Shown here in pieces: positions 10,039 to 21,799 of a DNA stretch of 64,000 nucleotides (positions are counted from its first letter, which is position 1; every line of letters starts with the position of its first letter). This DNA is from Aplectana chamaeleonis. Its lineage: Eukaryota; Nematoda; Chromadorea; Rhabditida; Cosmocercidae. The notes beneath the pieces were generated by a model. That model was not told where the DNA came from and did no database searches. It worked only from the letters and a program-made list of their open reading frames with translations. The position numbers and the translations under genes were made by a program. The stretch covers positions 62,001 through 126,000 of the forward strand of contig JAPDOI010001200.1 of NCBI GenBank assembly GCA_029168955.1, in the 5' to 3' direction.

Positions 10039-13000
10039 ATGTCTTCAAAAGCCGGTATAGTTTTCCTTAACCACTGTGCTGCCGAAAACTCAATATTGAT
10101 AGGAATCGCGCATTCAGGTGTGTTCATAGTTGGCGCAAAACGAACAGCGTTTGGTACATTTGGTGGGAAACTGAAGAATCATTCGGCGACTGATCTCGGT
10201 GTCATTGCAACTGTAGCCGCTCTCGAACATTCTGGTGCCAAAGCTGACGATATCGACCATGTCATATTTGGTTAGTTGGACACTCCTGTATTTGAATCTG
10301 TTAAATGTTTTAATATTGGAATTTTCGAACTGTTTATGAAAAGTTTTAGAGCAATCAAGATCCTATAATGATATTAACCAAAACAATTTTTGGGTGGTTA
10401 GATAATATAAGTTTCAATTTCACTTTGACCGAATGTTTGCAAAATTCTATTGATTCCATCTTACGAAAAAGTAAAGTAGTATTAAAAGATCAAGTCATTA
10501 TAATTCTCGAATGATTGTTCCAAGATATCAATTATTGAAATTCCAGCGTTTATCGAACCTAAATAAAATTAATCGATTAGTTTCTCGAAATTACCGAATA
10601 TTTGAGAAAACAAATCAGGTGATTCCCCAATGATTGAAATTTGAAAAAAAAAGAATAGAAAATGTGATATCCTAGATTAAATTTGATATTGAAAAATTTA
10701 TATCGTTTAGAGTTCGGGATGAATCGAATATCATTGAAAAGAAATAATGTCTTGGTTCTCTCAATAAATACAACATTTGAAGAAAATATTAGTTTCATTA
10801 GACGAATGGATCGAACACTCGAAAAAAGCCTAGAATTTTTTTCCAATGAGCGACATATAAAAAAAATCTGATGTTCTGAGTTATTCATACTCTTAAAAAC
10901 CTGAATAATGTAGAATTCTGGAAGAATAGAAAAAAATGCCACGAAAAGAAAAGAAACAAGATTTATGGATGGCTTGAACAATCGCAAAAATTAGAAACTA
11001 AAATTCCTTAGTGAATAAAATAATCCGGGAAGAATAAAACTTTACAAATGGTTCGAGTATTCGAAAAAAGGATGATTCCCGTTTCCGAGTTAATATATAC
11101 TTGAAGAACCGAATAATCCGAAATTCTGAATGAATAGAATATTCAAAGAAAAAATCAGAATACAGATTCTTCGATCAATGGGATATTCGGGAAAAAGAAA
11201 CATTGAAATTCAGGAACGGATACAATACTCGAAAAACAGATTGATACAAAATCCCTAATGATTGAAATGTTTTTAAAACAAGTAGCTGAAATTTCCGCTT
11301 TTTTTCAATATCCAGGCGCTGGGACGCGCTCTGTGTCTCCGCGGTACCCGTCAAGAATTGCCTCGTCGCGACCACGCGCATCGAATCATATTGTCTACGA
11401 GTTACCAATAAACAGCTTTATTCAAAGGGAACCATACACTGCATAAGTGTTGCAATTTGTGTATTGTAAAATTTGAATAAAGCAAGGAGTTATTCGGTTT
11501 TTATCGTCATTGATTTTTTTCTGCTTGAAAAAGCTAACATTGTAAAAATCTGAAAAGCACACTCTCGTCCATACTGAATAGTTGGATTTTCAGGAAATGT
11601 CTGTACAAGCTCTAAGGATGGCATCTATTTATCGAGGCATATTGGTCTGAAGAGTGGAGTTCCACAGAATGTCGGAGCGCTCACCGTAAATCGACTCTGT
11701 GGTTCCGGTTTTCAATCGCTTATCAATGCTTCTCATGTGAGTAAAGTTATTATATCAACTTCGTTTTGGCCTCCGAGGTTTAAGTTTCCAGCAAATCAAA
11801 CTTGGGGAATCGAAACTGGTCGTGGCTGGAGGATCCGAGAACATGACACAAGTCCCGTTTGCAGTGAGGAATATCCGATTCGGTACTGCGCTAGGAATGA
11901 AGTACGAGGTTCGCTGCAATCACAGATTTCTTGTGCGGGGTGACAGTCTTTCAACTCAAAAAAGCTCTTTCGTTACCTGCATTAGGGTTGTATATTCGTT
12001 TCAGTGGCTTTTAGGTTTTCCTGGTTAGTGAATATGGCTTTAAAGGCAGTGTTCACGATAATCTTCGGTTTTGAGATTATTCCCTGTATTGATGAAGTGG
12101 CCCCCGAGTAGAACTAAAATGACGTAGAAATTGAGAAAAACACACCAGAAGTACACGAAATCCTCAAGAATCACCCGCCTCTTTAGTATCACAGTAAGTG
12201 TTTGTTGTGACAATAAAATCTTTTGTGGATCCGTCCTTTGCAATTCGTATCTCTCTATTGCTCTGTTCTTTCCATCGGACCCTGACTAAAACTGTTTTGC
12301 CTAAAACATACCTCCATTTTTGATCAACCCCATTTCTCACCGTTGACAAACACCGTGAACATGTTCATCCAACCGGACAACTAGTCCTGGGCAGAGAATA
12401 ATGTCACTGAAATACGACGTCTCAATGCGTTTCTCGCCGTTTCTTCGCAATTTTGGTAACACTTGGAGGCCAACGTATTGTTTTATGTGAAAAACTCGGG
12501 GACGAAAATCATCGTGAACACTGCCTTTGAGATACCATTGTTCAGATTTTTTTTGTCACTGTGCTTCTGCCATGCTTTATATATTTTACTCTCTTCTCAT
12601 TTTTACTTTGTTTAACTATACTTGACATGTACAAAAAATGAAATAAATTTGAAATTCCAAGGTTAGAACGTTCCTAATTCGTCTCTCGAGTCGGTGACGT
12701 CTTTCGCGTCCTGAGGAAGGTCTTAAACTCATTTTTAACAGTTTTATTTTGTTCTTTTCCAGTTCGAGGACATGTTATGGGAATCTCTTTCTGATCCATA
12801 TGCAAAGCTAGCCATGGGTCAGACAGCGGAGAAACTCGGAGCACAGTATAAGGTAGGATTGTTTGTTTATTGTATCAATTTCTCTGAATTACTTTGAAAT
12901 TCAACCCTAAAGAGTAGGGTAAAAAACCCTAACACTCATGTAGTGCTCCGTAAAAACCACCTATTTGAACATGGGAACTAATCATCCTTACAAAGTAAGA

Positions 13001-16000
13001 ACCTATAACAATCGCTGACATTCATTGACTATTGAATTCACCTCCTTTGCTGAAATGGGCGGACAGATCAGGATCGATTCTCCTCCATTGCATGCTGCCG
13101 CGCCCTTCAGCGGCGGGACTTTATTCGGCCCCTTTGTCCTCCCTTCTCGATGTTTGGCGCCACGAGATAGCCATTGTTGAGCGCATACCTTTACATAAAA
13201 AGGCAGCCACCCAGAGTGACCTACATATGGGAGCCAAGCCTTGGCTATAGAGCGGCTATTCTGCCGAGAATATGAAGGCTGGGAGCTTGTTCTCACACAA
13301 CGTTTGTGCGAACTCTGCCTTATGAGTGGAGTGGAGACCTGCTGATACCTCTGTTCACGACTTTCGGAGTCAGACCTCACGAAGAAGTGTAGTTCTTCGT
13401 TTTCTGTAGTTTCTACTGCCATACAGGTTGTTAGGTGGAAGGCCTATTGTGGCCGACGTTTCGACAAAATTGTCGTTTTCAAGGCTTAAAGGCAGCATAC
13501 ACGCTCGCAAGCATAGTCGAGATAACAGCATAGATAGGTCCGCTTGGCCCGTACTATGTCGTCAACGACGTTTGAAGCGCTGAAAACTGTCCAGGATGAC
13601 AATATTTGACAATGTTTGAGCAATCTTGCCTTCCACGCCCGTATTTTCACACCCCTTCGAGTAACAGAATGAGAATCGATACTTGTGAAAACGTGTGATA
13701 ATTGAGAGTGATAGCACTATCAAACGGGAGTGCACGAGAGAAATAGCTTGGTTTACTTGAGTATAACATGTCTGCAAACCTATTGACTCTCGTCCACTTT
13801 CGAGAATGCCGCTCTGATTTGGCTGACCTCTTGAAATGGAGGATTTTATCAGTGCACAAACATGTTATATTGAGGTAAATCGAGTTTTTTCTCTACTGCA
13901 CTCCCTTTTTATAGTGCTATCATTCTAAGTTATCACATGTTTTCTCAAGTATCGATTCTCATTCTGTTACTCGAAGGGGTGTGAAAATACGGGCGTGGAA
14001 GGCAAGATTGCTCAAACATTGTCAAATATTGTCATCCTGGACAGTTTTCAGCGCTTCAAACGTCGTTGACGACATAGTACGGGCCGTGCGGACCTATCTA
14101 TGCTGTTATCTCGACTATGCTTGCGAGCGTGTATACTGTCTTTAAAGGCAGCATACACGCTCGTAAACGTATTTGAGATTACTACGGAAATAGAATCGTA
14201 TGGCTCAGTACACAACACCTATGCATTTTGAAGCGTCGAAAACGACCCACAATGCCGTTACAAGAGTAGCAAGTTTGACCCCGCCCGTATTTTCACGCCC
14301 CCTGTATTTGCCCTTTTCCTCCAACGCAAGGCTGCTGGGTCATCTTCACCGTCGGTACCGTTGTTGGATTGCCTAAAAAGTGAACCACACACGTCGTTTT
14401 TGACGCTTCAGAATGCATAGGTGTTGTGTTCTGAGCCATACGATTCTATTTCCGTAGTAATCTCAAATACGTTTACGAGCGTGCATGCTGCCTTTAAATT
14501 GCATCGAAGGATATGTTATCTATCCGGTTTTGTCTGAGGGGTTTCACTTGTTCACTTCTTGAGTCAAACAGAAGAGGCAAATATCCCACCATCACAAGTA
14601 AGCCTTCGCTGTAGTTCCAAAGACGAAACCGGATAGATTAACATATCCTCCTTTTTTATAATCAGGTACGAAAACAAGCCCTAGAAAAAAATTGTGAGCT
14701 AAATCCAAAATAGTTTTTCTGAATACCTCAAAAATTGACATTTGACTCTGCACATGCATATGTTGCATGGGATTTCACTCCGCCACGAGGTGTCCGGACT
14801 CCTAATTCCACCACAGGGATCAAAGTACCGGAGTTTGCAAATGCCTTGAGTTGCAAGTTTGGAGACCTTCTACACATTTTGCGGGACCTTCTGACGAGGG
14901 AAGTATACAGAGCGTAGGTCGGATCTGCCAAAACGACTAGTATCGTTAGTATCTCTAGTGGCTCAATAGTAAAACTGCGCAGTATCCCGCCGCGAGCTGC
15001 AGGTTCCAGCAAGTTACAAGCTTAAAAAGGTCATTTTTTGTTCTTTTTGTACCTTCCGAAAAGCGCGTTACTCTTCGGAAAATCCGGAAACGGACCTCAT
15101 AAATATGTTCAGCGCCCAAATCTACCCCCCTGAACAAAGTTTGGGTGAAGGCACAGTTGCCATGCTTTGTCCAGACTGACAGCGTTTTGGACTTGTATGG
15201 ATTTTCGGTTGGGCGTTTATTTCTACCGAGTAGAGGGCTTCGGAAGCGTTTTAGAGAAATGTTCCAGATTTGACTTAAAATTCTGCCAGGTGGTTTGTTG
15301 GGGCGCTGATCACGAATCTGTGGTTTATTAGTCGATTTTCTTTTCTGCGGTAGATATGTCTCAAAATCATTTTCTGAGGGTTATTTGGAGTGCTAAACAC
15401 GAATCTGGAGTCCGCTTATCGATTTTTTTTCAGATTGTGGTAGAGATTTCGGTAGGTATACGGTAGTTTGGTCAAAATCTCAGATTTCACTCAAAATTTG
15501 TATACGGGGGCTATTCGGGGTGGAAAATACGAATTTAACGTCCGTTTGTCGATTTTCAAAATACTGAGGTGGGTTTTGACCCCTAAATGACATGTTACCT
15601 ACCGTAACCTACAATAAACCTCAAAGTTTCGACAAATGGACTCCAGATTCGTGTTCAACACCCTAGATTACCCCTACATACAATTTTTGGTCTAAATCCG
15701 AGAAATTTTCTTGAAACTCAAAAAAAATTGCCTGATGCCCTTGGTTTTTAGCGAGTCTTAAAAAATGCTGATAACTTTTTTGAACCTGTAGCTCGGGGCG
15801 GGATACTGCGCATTTTTACTATTGAGCCAGAAGAGATACTAACGATACTAGTCGTTTTGGCAGATCCGACCTACGCATTGTATACTTCCCCTGTGAGTTT
15901 TCTGACTGGCTCTCAGAATTTTTATGATTTCTGAGAAGAAAATACTTAACTCCTTTGTTATGCTAAACGCTGCCAATAATCTATTCTAGTCTTATTAATC

Positions 16001-17230
16001 GTTTCCTTGAATCCTTCCGAAGGCAGCCGACTTTGTCTCCCAATGGTGTTCGAAAGTTTCTCCAGGCTTCAGGTTAATAAATAAGAGTTACCGAATCATT
16101 TTGTGGGAGTTCAAGTTTCAAATTGTTTTGTAATTCCCTGAGCAATCTTAGGTTTCAGGCGTTGTCCCTGAATCCGCAAAGATCTTCATATCCTCTTTCT
16201 TGTAGGTTACCCGCGCTGATGCAGATGCTTTCGCCCTGCGCTCACAACAGTTGTGGAAGAAAGCTCAGGATGCTGGATACTACAAGGCGGAGATTAAGTC
16301 GATGATGGTCAAAGGCAAGAAGGGCGAGGAAGCATTTGAGGTCTGTGAGGTTTTTCGAAAAATTTTCTTAATTCAATAGTGATACTGGGATGTTGAGTCT
16401 GTACTGGTTCCTATGCAGATAGACGAACACCCTCGGCCAGCAACAAGTATGGAATCCCTGGCCAAACTTAAGCCAGTGTTCCAAAAGGATGGCTTGGTGA
16501 ATGCTGGAAATGCATCAGTGAGTGGAATGTTTTTTTCAGGCATATCTCGAACCTTGTCACCAATATTTCTCGATCATTTTAGGGAATATCAGACGGTGCT
16601 GCTGCTATGGTTGTTGCTGGCGAAGAAGCCTTGGGCAAATATAGCCTGAAGCCCTTAGTTCGAGTAGTTGGATATGCAACAGTTGGTTGGTGCTTTCTTC
16701 TTTGTACCCATATCACTTTATTTTCGGTGTTATTTTGGCAAGGAGGGAGAAAGTCTTTCACTTTTGAAACTTTCAAGGCTGCGACCCCACAATTATGGGC
16801 ATAGGACCGGCTCCAGCGATTCGCCAAGTTCTTGGACAGACCGGACTGAAGATCGATGACATTGACATTTTTGAGGTACCTCCACAGTTTAGCCCCGGTC
16901 ATGATAGAGCTCACTGAAATTTTTGATTCAGGTAAACGAGGCATTTGCTCCCCAAGCCCTGGCTGTACAAAGAGAGCTCGGAATCCCCATGGACAAGCTG
17001 AATCTGAATGGTGGTGCGATTGCGCTGGGTCATCCGCTAGGCGCCTCAGGGGCGAGAATTAGCGTTCATCTGGTTCACGAGCTGAAGTAGGTGCTAGATG
17101 TCAACCAGTTAAGATGGATTAATTATTGTCTTCGGAACATTTTAGGAGACGTAATGCGAAGTATGCCATTGGATCTGCTTGTATAGGAGGTGGCCAAGGA
17201 ATCGCTGTACTCTTTGAAAACGTACAATAA
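10039..17230 (+). CDS. acaa-2: Mitochondrial 3-ketoacyl-CoA thiolase (ACAA2 type)
   Basis: Eleven exons: 10039-10054, 10118-10270, 11594-11736, 11792-11908, 12763-12852, 16206-16340, 16419-16517, 16583-16685, 16778-16875, 16932-17086, 17146-17230. They join to 397 residues, the same length as human ACAA2. The enzyme performs the last step of mitochondrial fatty-acid beta-oxidation, cleaving 3-ketoacyl-CoA with CoA. Seen: [12 protein letters not shown] at the start; nucleophile Cys92 in [38 protein letters not shown]; the NEAFAPQ motif; His in [14 protein letters not shown]; and the second catalytic Cys in CIGGGQG. ACAA2 carries an uncleaved N-terminal targeting signal, so lack of a long presequence is normal. 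Introns 4 and 5 carry transposons. Intron 1 (63 nt, no in-frame stop) could be retained. Intron 8 uses an AAG acceptor. No disabling lesion was seen. Confidence 0.95.
10275..11580. repeat. AT-rich degenerate repeat filling an acaa-2 intron
   Basis: The intron is made of decayed short units rich in GAATAATCGAAAA-like words (for example 10555-10620, 11040-11130, 11155-11180). Similar wording occurs at 48690-49320. I could not define a clean unit length. It does not interrupt any exon. Confidence 0.45.
12040..12529. mobile_element. GGCAGTGTTCACG/TTAA family element in an acaa-2 intron, 490 bp
   Basis: Left end TTTAAAGGCAGTGTTCACG and right end CATCGTGAACACTGCCTTTGA form inverted repeats. Internally, GTTCATCCAACCGGACAACTAG (22 bp; 12362-12383) is the complement of blocks in the copies at 5613 and 35321. 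The left TTAA is intact and the right one has decayed. It lies in the intron between acaa-2 exons 4 and 5. Confidence 0.75.
13490..14141. mobile_element. Foldback element with TTAA target, 652 bp
   Basis: It begins AGGCAGCATACACGCTCG after TTAA (13486-13489) and ends CGAGCGTGTATACTGTCT before TTAA (14142-14145). Both arms, about 300 bp each, are near-complementary (for example CGCTGAAAACTGTCCAGG in one, CCTGGACAGTTTTCAGCG in the other), leaving a short centre around 13810-13850. The whole is one large hairpin. C. elegans has comparable palindromic TTAA repeats. It lies in acaa-2 intron 5. Confidence 0.85.
14146..14493. mobile_element. Second TTAA foldback element, 348 bp, abutting the first
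   Basis: Starts AGGCAGCATACACGCTCG immediately after the TTAA that ends the preceding element, and ends CGAGCGTGCATGCTGCCT before TTAA (14494-14497). Arms of about 100 bp are inverted (CTACGGAAATAGAATCG against CGATTCTATTTCCGTAG). Same terminal sequence as the neighbour but a different interior, so two subfamilies share one target TTAA. Confidence 0.85.
14507..14652. repeat. Short inverted repeat in an acaa-2 intron
   Basis: AGGATATGTTATCTATCCGG near 14510 pairs with CCGGATAGATTAACATATCC near 14630. The centre is about 100 bp. It is probably a small foldback MITE of another family. Confidence 0.5.
14893..15894. mobile_element. 1 kb terminal-inverted-repeat element, first copy
   Basis: Ends of over 100 bp are inverted: GGGAAGTATACAGAGCG and GATCTGCCAAAACGACTAG on the left reappear as the complement at 15820-15890. 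A related element is at 29996-31043. Internal blocks with CAGATTCGTGTTCAACACCC wording are shared with 30240-30490, 38150-38330 and 60290-60740. No transposase ORF. It sits in acaa-2 intron 5. Confidence 0.7.
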
Positions 17231-17271
17231 CAACAGACTTATTTATTGAAATTTTAGTATGAATTTCTTAA

Positions 17272-17277
17272 AATAAA
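17272..17277 (+). terminator. Polyadenylation signal of acaa-2
   Basis: AATAAA, 42 bp after the stop codon at 17228-17230, at normal nematode spacing. Confidence 0.7.
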
Positions 17278-17373
17278 GGCTTTCAAATGTGGGGTTTGCA
17301 TGCTTATGGAAGTACTTTTCGAGTTTTTTTGTACTATTTAGGTATTACAGTGAAGAAACGAGGAATGGTATGA

Positions 17374-17499
17374 AGCCTTTCTCGCTCGCCCGGAGGAGCA
17401 AGCAGCGGAACGTTTGGTCATGGCAAAACACCACAGTGATACGAAGAGTCCGACGTGATGAGCCTTACTCCGCCCGGCTTGGAATGAGGGAGAAAGGCT
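17374..17499. mobile_element. Short MITE, sister of 4200-4484 and 28851-28993
   Basis: Ends GCCTTTCTCGCTC and GAGGGAGAAAGGC are inverted repeats. The body carries GGAGCAAGCAGCGGAACG and TCATGGCAAAACAC, the diagnostic words of the family. It is uninterrupted and so shows the original length, about 126 bp. Confidence 0.65.
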
Positions 17500-18459
17500 G
17501 TGCACAGTAAGACGGTGTACGGCTTTTCATGTTGCCATATACAGTGTTTTGACCAATATGATCACAGCTTTGAGGGACAGTAGAAACTGCTCGTAACCGG
17601 CTTTCCCTAAAGAGCGTCCGAATGAGACTGTACGCCTACGATGTCGGCGTGCGTGTCGAATGGCCGTCAAGAAGGCATTTTTCGGACGAGCCCACCCACG
17701 ACTGAGATACAGCTGACTGAGATTTACCCTCATTCATTTCAAAAGATCATTTTCGAAAAAAAAATCATTCGGACAGCATTCGGGAAATGCGCTATTTGAT
17801 TTAGTCATTAGTTCGGGATGCTGTGGAAATGCAATATTTAAAGAAAACAATCATTCGTAAACGTTAAAAAAACGTTCGAGTAGGTACCTACATTCATTCG
17901 ACCGGAAAATTCTAGAGTCGCCTTCAAAGATTCATTCATCTGGGATTTCTTAAAATTGGATGATCGAATTGTTCAGTCATTCGCGCTGCTTCAAAAAAAA
18001 CTATTTGACGGATTCATTCAGAAATTTTAAATTGAAAAGGCCTTATTTGGAAAAAGTATTTCTTGTGAAAAAAATTCGTCGAACGCCCATGTCTAGTCTC
18101 CATTACTGAACAATTTCAGGCCGATACCCTCAATGCAAATATCTTGTCGTAGAGAAGGATTATCTAGGATTCAAAAGAACCTGTTGTTTTTAAGGAACAG
18201 TTCCACTGATCGGCTTGGGAAGTCAGAGCCAAGCGACAGCCTTCGTTCGGAATTGGATTGGGACAGACGACGGCCTGCTCAACATATCGGATCATCGGCT
18301 CTGTATCAGACGATGGAGTGATGACTACTAGTACTGTGCTTATCTGGTCCAACTTCCGGTTCGCAATTGCGTCTCGACACGCCTTGCGGCCGCACGTTCC
18401 CGAGTCGGAAGAGCTCCGACACTGGCAGCGGACTCCTAAATGAGTCCGCTGGGAGTCCA
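17500..18459. other. Intergenic, no gene seen
   Basis: The part 17740-18090 is AT-rich with repeated ATTCATTCG-like words. No exon, RNA gene or clear transposon end was recognised on either strand. Confidence 0.4.
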
Positions 18460-18800
18460 GGGGTGCGTTCCAAGAACGTTCCCACGACGCTGTGGGAGGA
18501 AAAGCAACTTCACCATGGACAATTTTGCTTTCCATGGATGCGAATTATAACTGAAAATTGCTCCCACGTAGCCGTGGCTACGATTCCATGGACGCGTTTT
18601 GCCATGGGAATGTTTTTGGAACGCACCCCAGGGGTGCAGTCGCAGAACGTTCCCACGACTCCGTGGGAGGAAAAACAACATTCCGATGGAAAAATTTGCT
18701 TTCCATGGATGCGAATAATAACTGAACATTGCTTCCACGTGGCTGTGGCTACGTTTCCATGGACGCGTTTTGCCATGGAAATGTTCTTGGAACGCACCCC
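18460..18800. mobile_element. Tandem pair of a foldback MITE with GGGGTGCGTTCC ends
   Basis: Two units of about 170 bp lie head to tail (18460-18629 and 18631-18800). Each starts GGGGTGCGTTCCAAGAACG (or a variant) and ends with the complement TTGGAACGCACCCC. Internal palindromic words such as TCCATGGA and CCACG/CGTGG make each unit fold. Open frames across it are by-products. The neighbouring 18800-18855 has three TCCTGTAGGAG-like palindromes. Confidence 0.7.
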
Positions 18801-19082
18801 TGTAGGAGAGTCCTATGATACTCCTGTAGGAGTCCTATTATTCTCCTGTAGGAGACCGGAACTTGTACGTTAGCTTGGAGGGAATTTCAAATAACGTTTA
18901 CTGGAATCAATCCAAAACCGCCTAGTTTTCGAATTCTTTGCAATCGAAGCATGATTTTCACACTTCCCCGGTGAGAATTTTGTCGTCGGCAAAATTTACT
19001 ATTGGGGATAAAGCCTCAATAGAATTCTTCCCCCATTTCTCAAGAAATAAGGAACTCCCCACTTCTGCCTGAGTATGTAGAC

Positions 19083-19190
19083 CAGGGCTGTGCGGAATCG
19101 TTTCGTTTCCGTATTTCCGGTGTTTTTTGGGCTGTTCCGTTCCGCTTCCGTTTCCAAGTTTTGGGCCCGGAAACGGAATACATTAGTGCA
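19083..19190. mobile_element. Possible hAT-type terminus, fragment
   Basis: CAGGGCTGTGCGGAATCG resembles the CAGGGGTGTGCG ends of the hAT elements at 38721 and 44267, followed by GTTTCCG repeats. No matching right end was found, so this may be a solo end. Confidence 0.35.
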
Positions 19191-19684
19191 ACACGATCTA
19201 TAACTGTGGGTCTAGGCAAGGATTTTCAAAGGTTTCATGAGACGCTGAAACTTACATCCGACCCCTTCGTGTTCAAGCGAATATCTGAGCTAAGATGAGG
19301 TCATTCACGAAGTTTGGGGCCTGAGATCGGAACCCTTTAAAATGATGGCACGAAATGGGTGTGGCAGGAATCTGCACGCCTTTTGAAGATTTCTTCTTGA
19401 AAATATGTAGCTTTTTTTCTGAGATTCAGTGATTTCGTGAAACTTTTCTTTCCACTTCTTCGCTTGTTTACCGCCACTTCTTCGCTTGTTTACCGCCACG
19501 ACAGCAACAAAAATCGAGATAGTTTTGATCTTGCACGTGCAGCCTGTCTTCCAGAAAGGAGCCTCGTTGAAGACAGGTGGAGGTGACCACGGGCAGCGGC
19601 TAGGCTTGTTTGAGGCAGATCATAAGAGAATTCCCCATGTCGCCAAAGGGCTTTTTTTATTTATTTTTCGTATTGAATGGTTTG

Positions 19685-20228
19685 ATTTCTGAAAATTTAG
19701 CTTCCTGGCAAAAGTAGCGATTTGGCAATGTCATTTAGAAGTCAAAAAAATTTCAAAAGTATCTTGAAATATCTTTAAAAAGTGATTTGGCGTAAAATAG
19801 CCTGGAGTAATAAAAAACAGGGAAATGAAGTGAAATAACCAAAAAATACGATTTGGTGGTCGATCATTTCACAAGCTTCTCCGTTAAACTTATCAAAACG
19901 AAATCAAGCACGATATGGAATAGAGCGTTGCCTTCACCTGGCATGACATATGCTGGTTCCCTTATTACAGCTTTCAAAAATGGCTTAATGTTTCCGTTAC
20001 GCGCTTGATTTCGTTTTGATAAGTTTAACGGAGAAGCTTGTCAAATGATCGACCACCAAATCGTATTTTTTGGTTATTTCACTTCATTTCCCTGTTTTTT
20101 ATTACTCCAGGCTATTTTACGCCGAATCACTTTTTAAAGATATTTCAAGATACTTTTGAAATTTTTTTTGACTTCTAAATGACATTGCCAAATCGCTACT
20201 TTTGCCAGGAAGCTAAATTTTCAGAAAT
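19685..20228. mobile_element. Near-perfect foldback element, arms about 225 bp
   Basis: Left arm 19685-19909 and right arm 20003-20228 are complementary with few mismatches, separated by a 93 bp loop. Examples: TTAGCTTCCTGGCAAAAG against CTTTTGCCAGGAAGCTAA, and AAACTTATCAAAACGAAAT against its complement. No ORF of note. A transcript through it would form long double-stranded RNA. Confidence 0.85.
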
Positions 20229-21060
20229 TTCACATATTTTTCCCAAAGGTTCCCTTTCTGACTTCAATTTTCCTCCACGATTTACATTTTGGAATGATGA
20301 AACATCTAACAGACGATATTGTCGTATGAGCCGCATTTGGTGCAAAATGTGAAAAATCGATATTACTGGTCATTAATTAATATTTGATCTTGCATGATGA
20401 GAAGAATTTCCCAAACAAATGACTTAGAGCCATCAACAATCAAAAATCATTGCGGCATTTTGTGCAACAGGCAAAAAAATCAATATTATTGATCGGTATT
20501 TATCGATAATGACTGATGAGCGAAATTCCTCAACCAAGAAAACCAATCCCAAAAGCAATCACCACTTTTCGCCGCATTTTGTGCAAAAAGCACGTACTCA
20601 TGACACTTCATCGATCGATAATATTGATTATCGATCGATGAAGTGTCATGAGTACGAATTCTGACAAGTTCAGTACTTACCTCCGACGAACTATGATGAT
20701 TGGCTGCAAATTCACCCACACACCCCGGTCTCCACAGCCGCAGCAGAAAAAAACAGTTTTCGTGCTCCACGGCTAATTTAATATGTAACCCACGATTTTG
20801 AGGTACCCTTCAAAGTAAAGGTATCGAGTTCAAATTTGAATAGGAGCGACCTGCATCCATTTCCAGCCTCCTATCCTAAAATGAGCTCCCTAGCTCAATT
20901 TTAACTGGTAGCACAAGATCGTGAACCCCGTCTGAAAAAAGAAAAGGAGATTAACACTAAAATCGAGCGGTTTTTTTCAATTTGTCTCGAAAATCAGGAA
21001 ACCATTCCAAACAATTTTTGTGCCGGTTATACCAACTTTTTGCCCTCCTTTCAATGCAAT
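20229..21060. other. Intergenic with GCCGCATTTTGTGCAA repeats
   Basis: GCCGCATTTGGTGCAAAATG (20331), GCGGCATTTTGTGCAACAGG (20453) and CGCCGCATTTTGTGCAAAAAG (20571) are spaced about 120 bp apart and suggest a decayed tandem repeat with an ATCGATAA-rich partner. No gene seen. Confidence 0.45.
20593..20656. repeat. Perfect 30 bp hairpin with 4 nt loop
   Basis: Arms 20593-20622 and 20627-20656 are exactly complementary (GTACTCATGACACTTCATCG and onward into ATCGATCGATAAT) around an ATTG loop. No mismatch was seen. It could be the centre of a foldback element or a small-RNA hairpin; the sequence alone cannot decide. Confidence 0.85.
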
Positions 21061-21788
21061 TTAGAGCTAATTTTCTATGATCGATCACTGGTTGAGAGAT
21101 CGCCGCGATGAACACACGTGGCACGCACGCAAGCGAGGAGGTAATGATAGTCATAAACATCGATCAAGTGATATCACGTTAGATCGCTGCGCCGCGACTA
21201 TTTCCCGACCAGTGATCGACAATACTTTCACACTGAACTCAGATTTCGAACTTTGGACTCTCCCGGGAGGCCTCGGTAGTTTCATGAATACGGCCACAGT
21301 TGTTCGAAGCCATGGGGGAATAGCAGGGAACGTTCCACACCCATGTTAAAACTTATAGGGATTTCAGGTCTACCGTCGCTGGCTGGAAGTAGCACGGAGG
21401 CTCCCTTCACCACCTCATCATCAGGAAGAGGCCCCGCACTCTTACAGGTTAATGTCTCGAGCACATGCAGGAGTTTTGAAAAATTGTCTTTTGAGTTTTG
21501 TTGGGGGAGGGAGATAAACAACAATTCAATTCGAATGTCACTGTGCACCTGGTTTAATCAAAAACGGCCAAAAGTTCACACTTCGAACCTCATAAATACA
21601 GAAAATTTCCGTCCAAATTCCGCAAGGAGGTTATTTAGGGCGCAACATTAATGAAATGACAATAATAATAATAATATTAATTTATTACGTAGTTCAAGAC
21701 ATATAGCTTTTCTCATTAATGTTGAGCCGGGCGGAGTAAAGCTATTCAGGCTCATCATGTCAAAACCTCTTTATCACTGTTATGTATT
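21061..21788. other. Intergenic, no gene seen
   Basis: Around 21075-21220, GATCGATCACTGG pairs with CCAGTGATCGA, a weak inverted repeat. An AAT microsatellite lies at 21660-21690. The block 21725-21785 is an inverted fragment of the MITE family seen at 17374. No exon recognised. Confidence 0.45.
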
Positions 21789-21799
21789 ATACTTGGGCA

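Noticed and set aside
18367..18873. A 168-codon open frame with internal repeats
   Set aside because: It spans a tandem pair of foldback MITEs, and the opposite strand is equally open.
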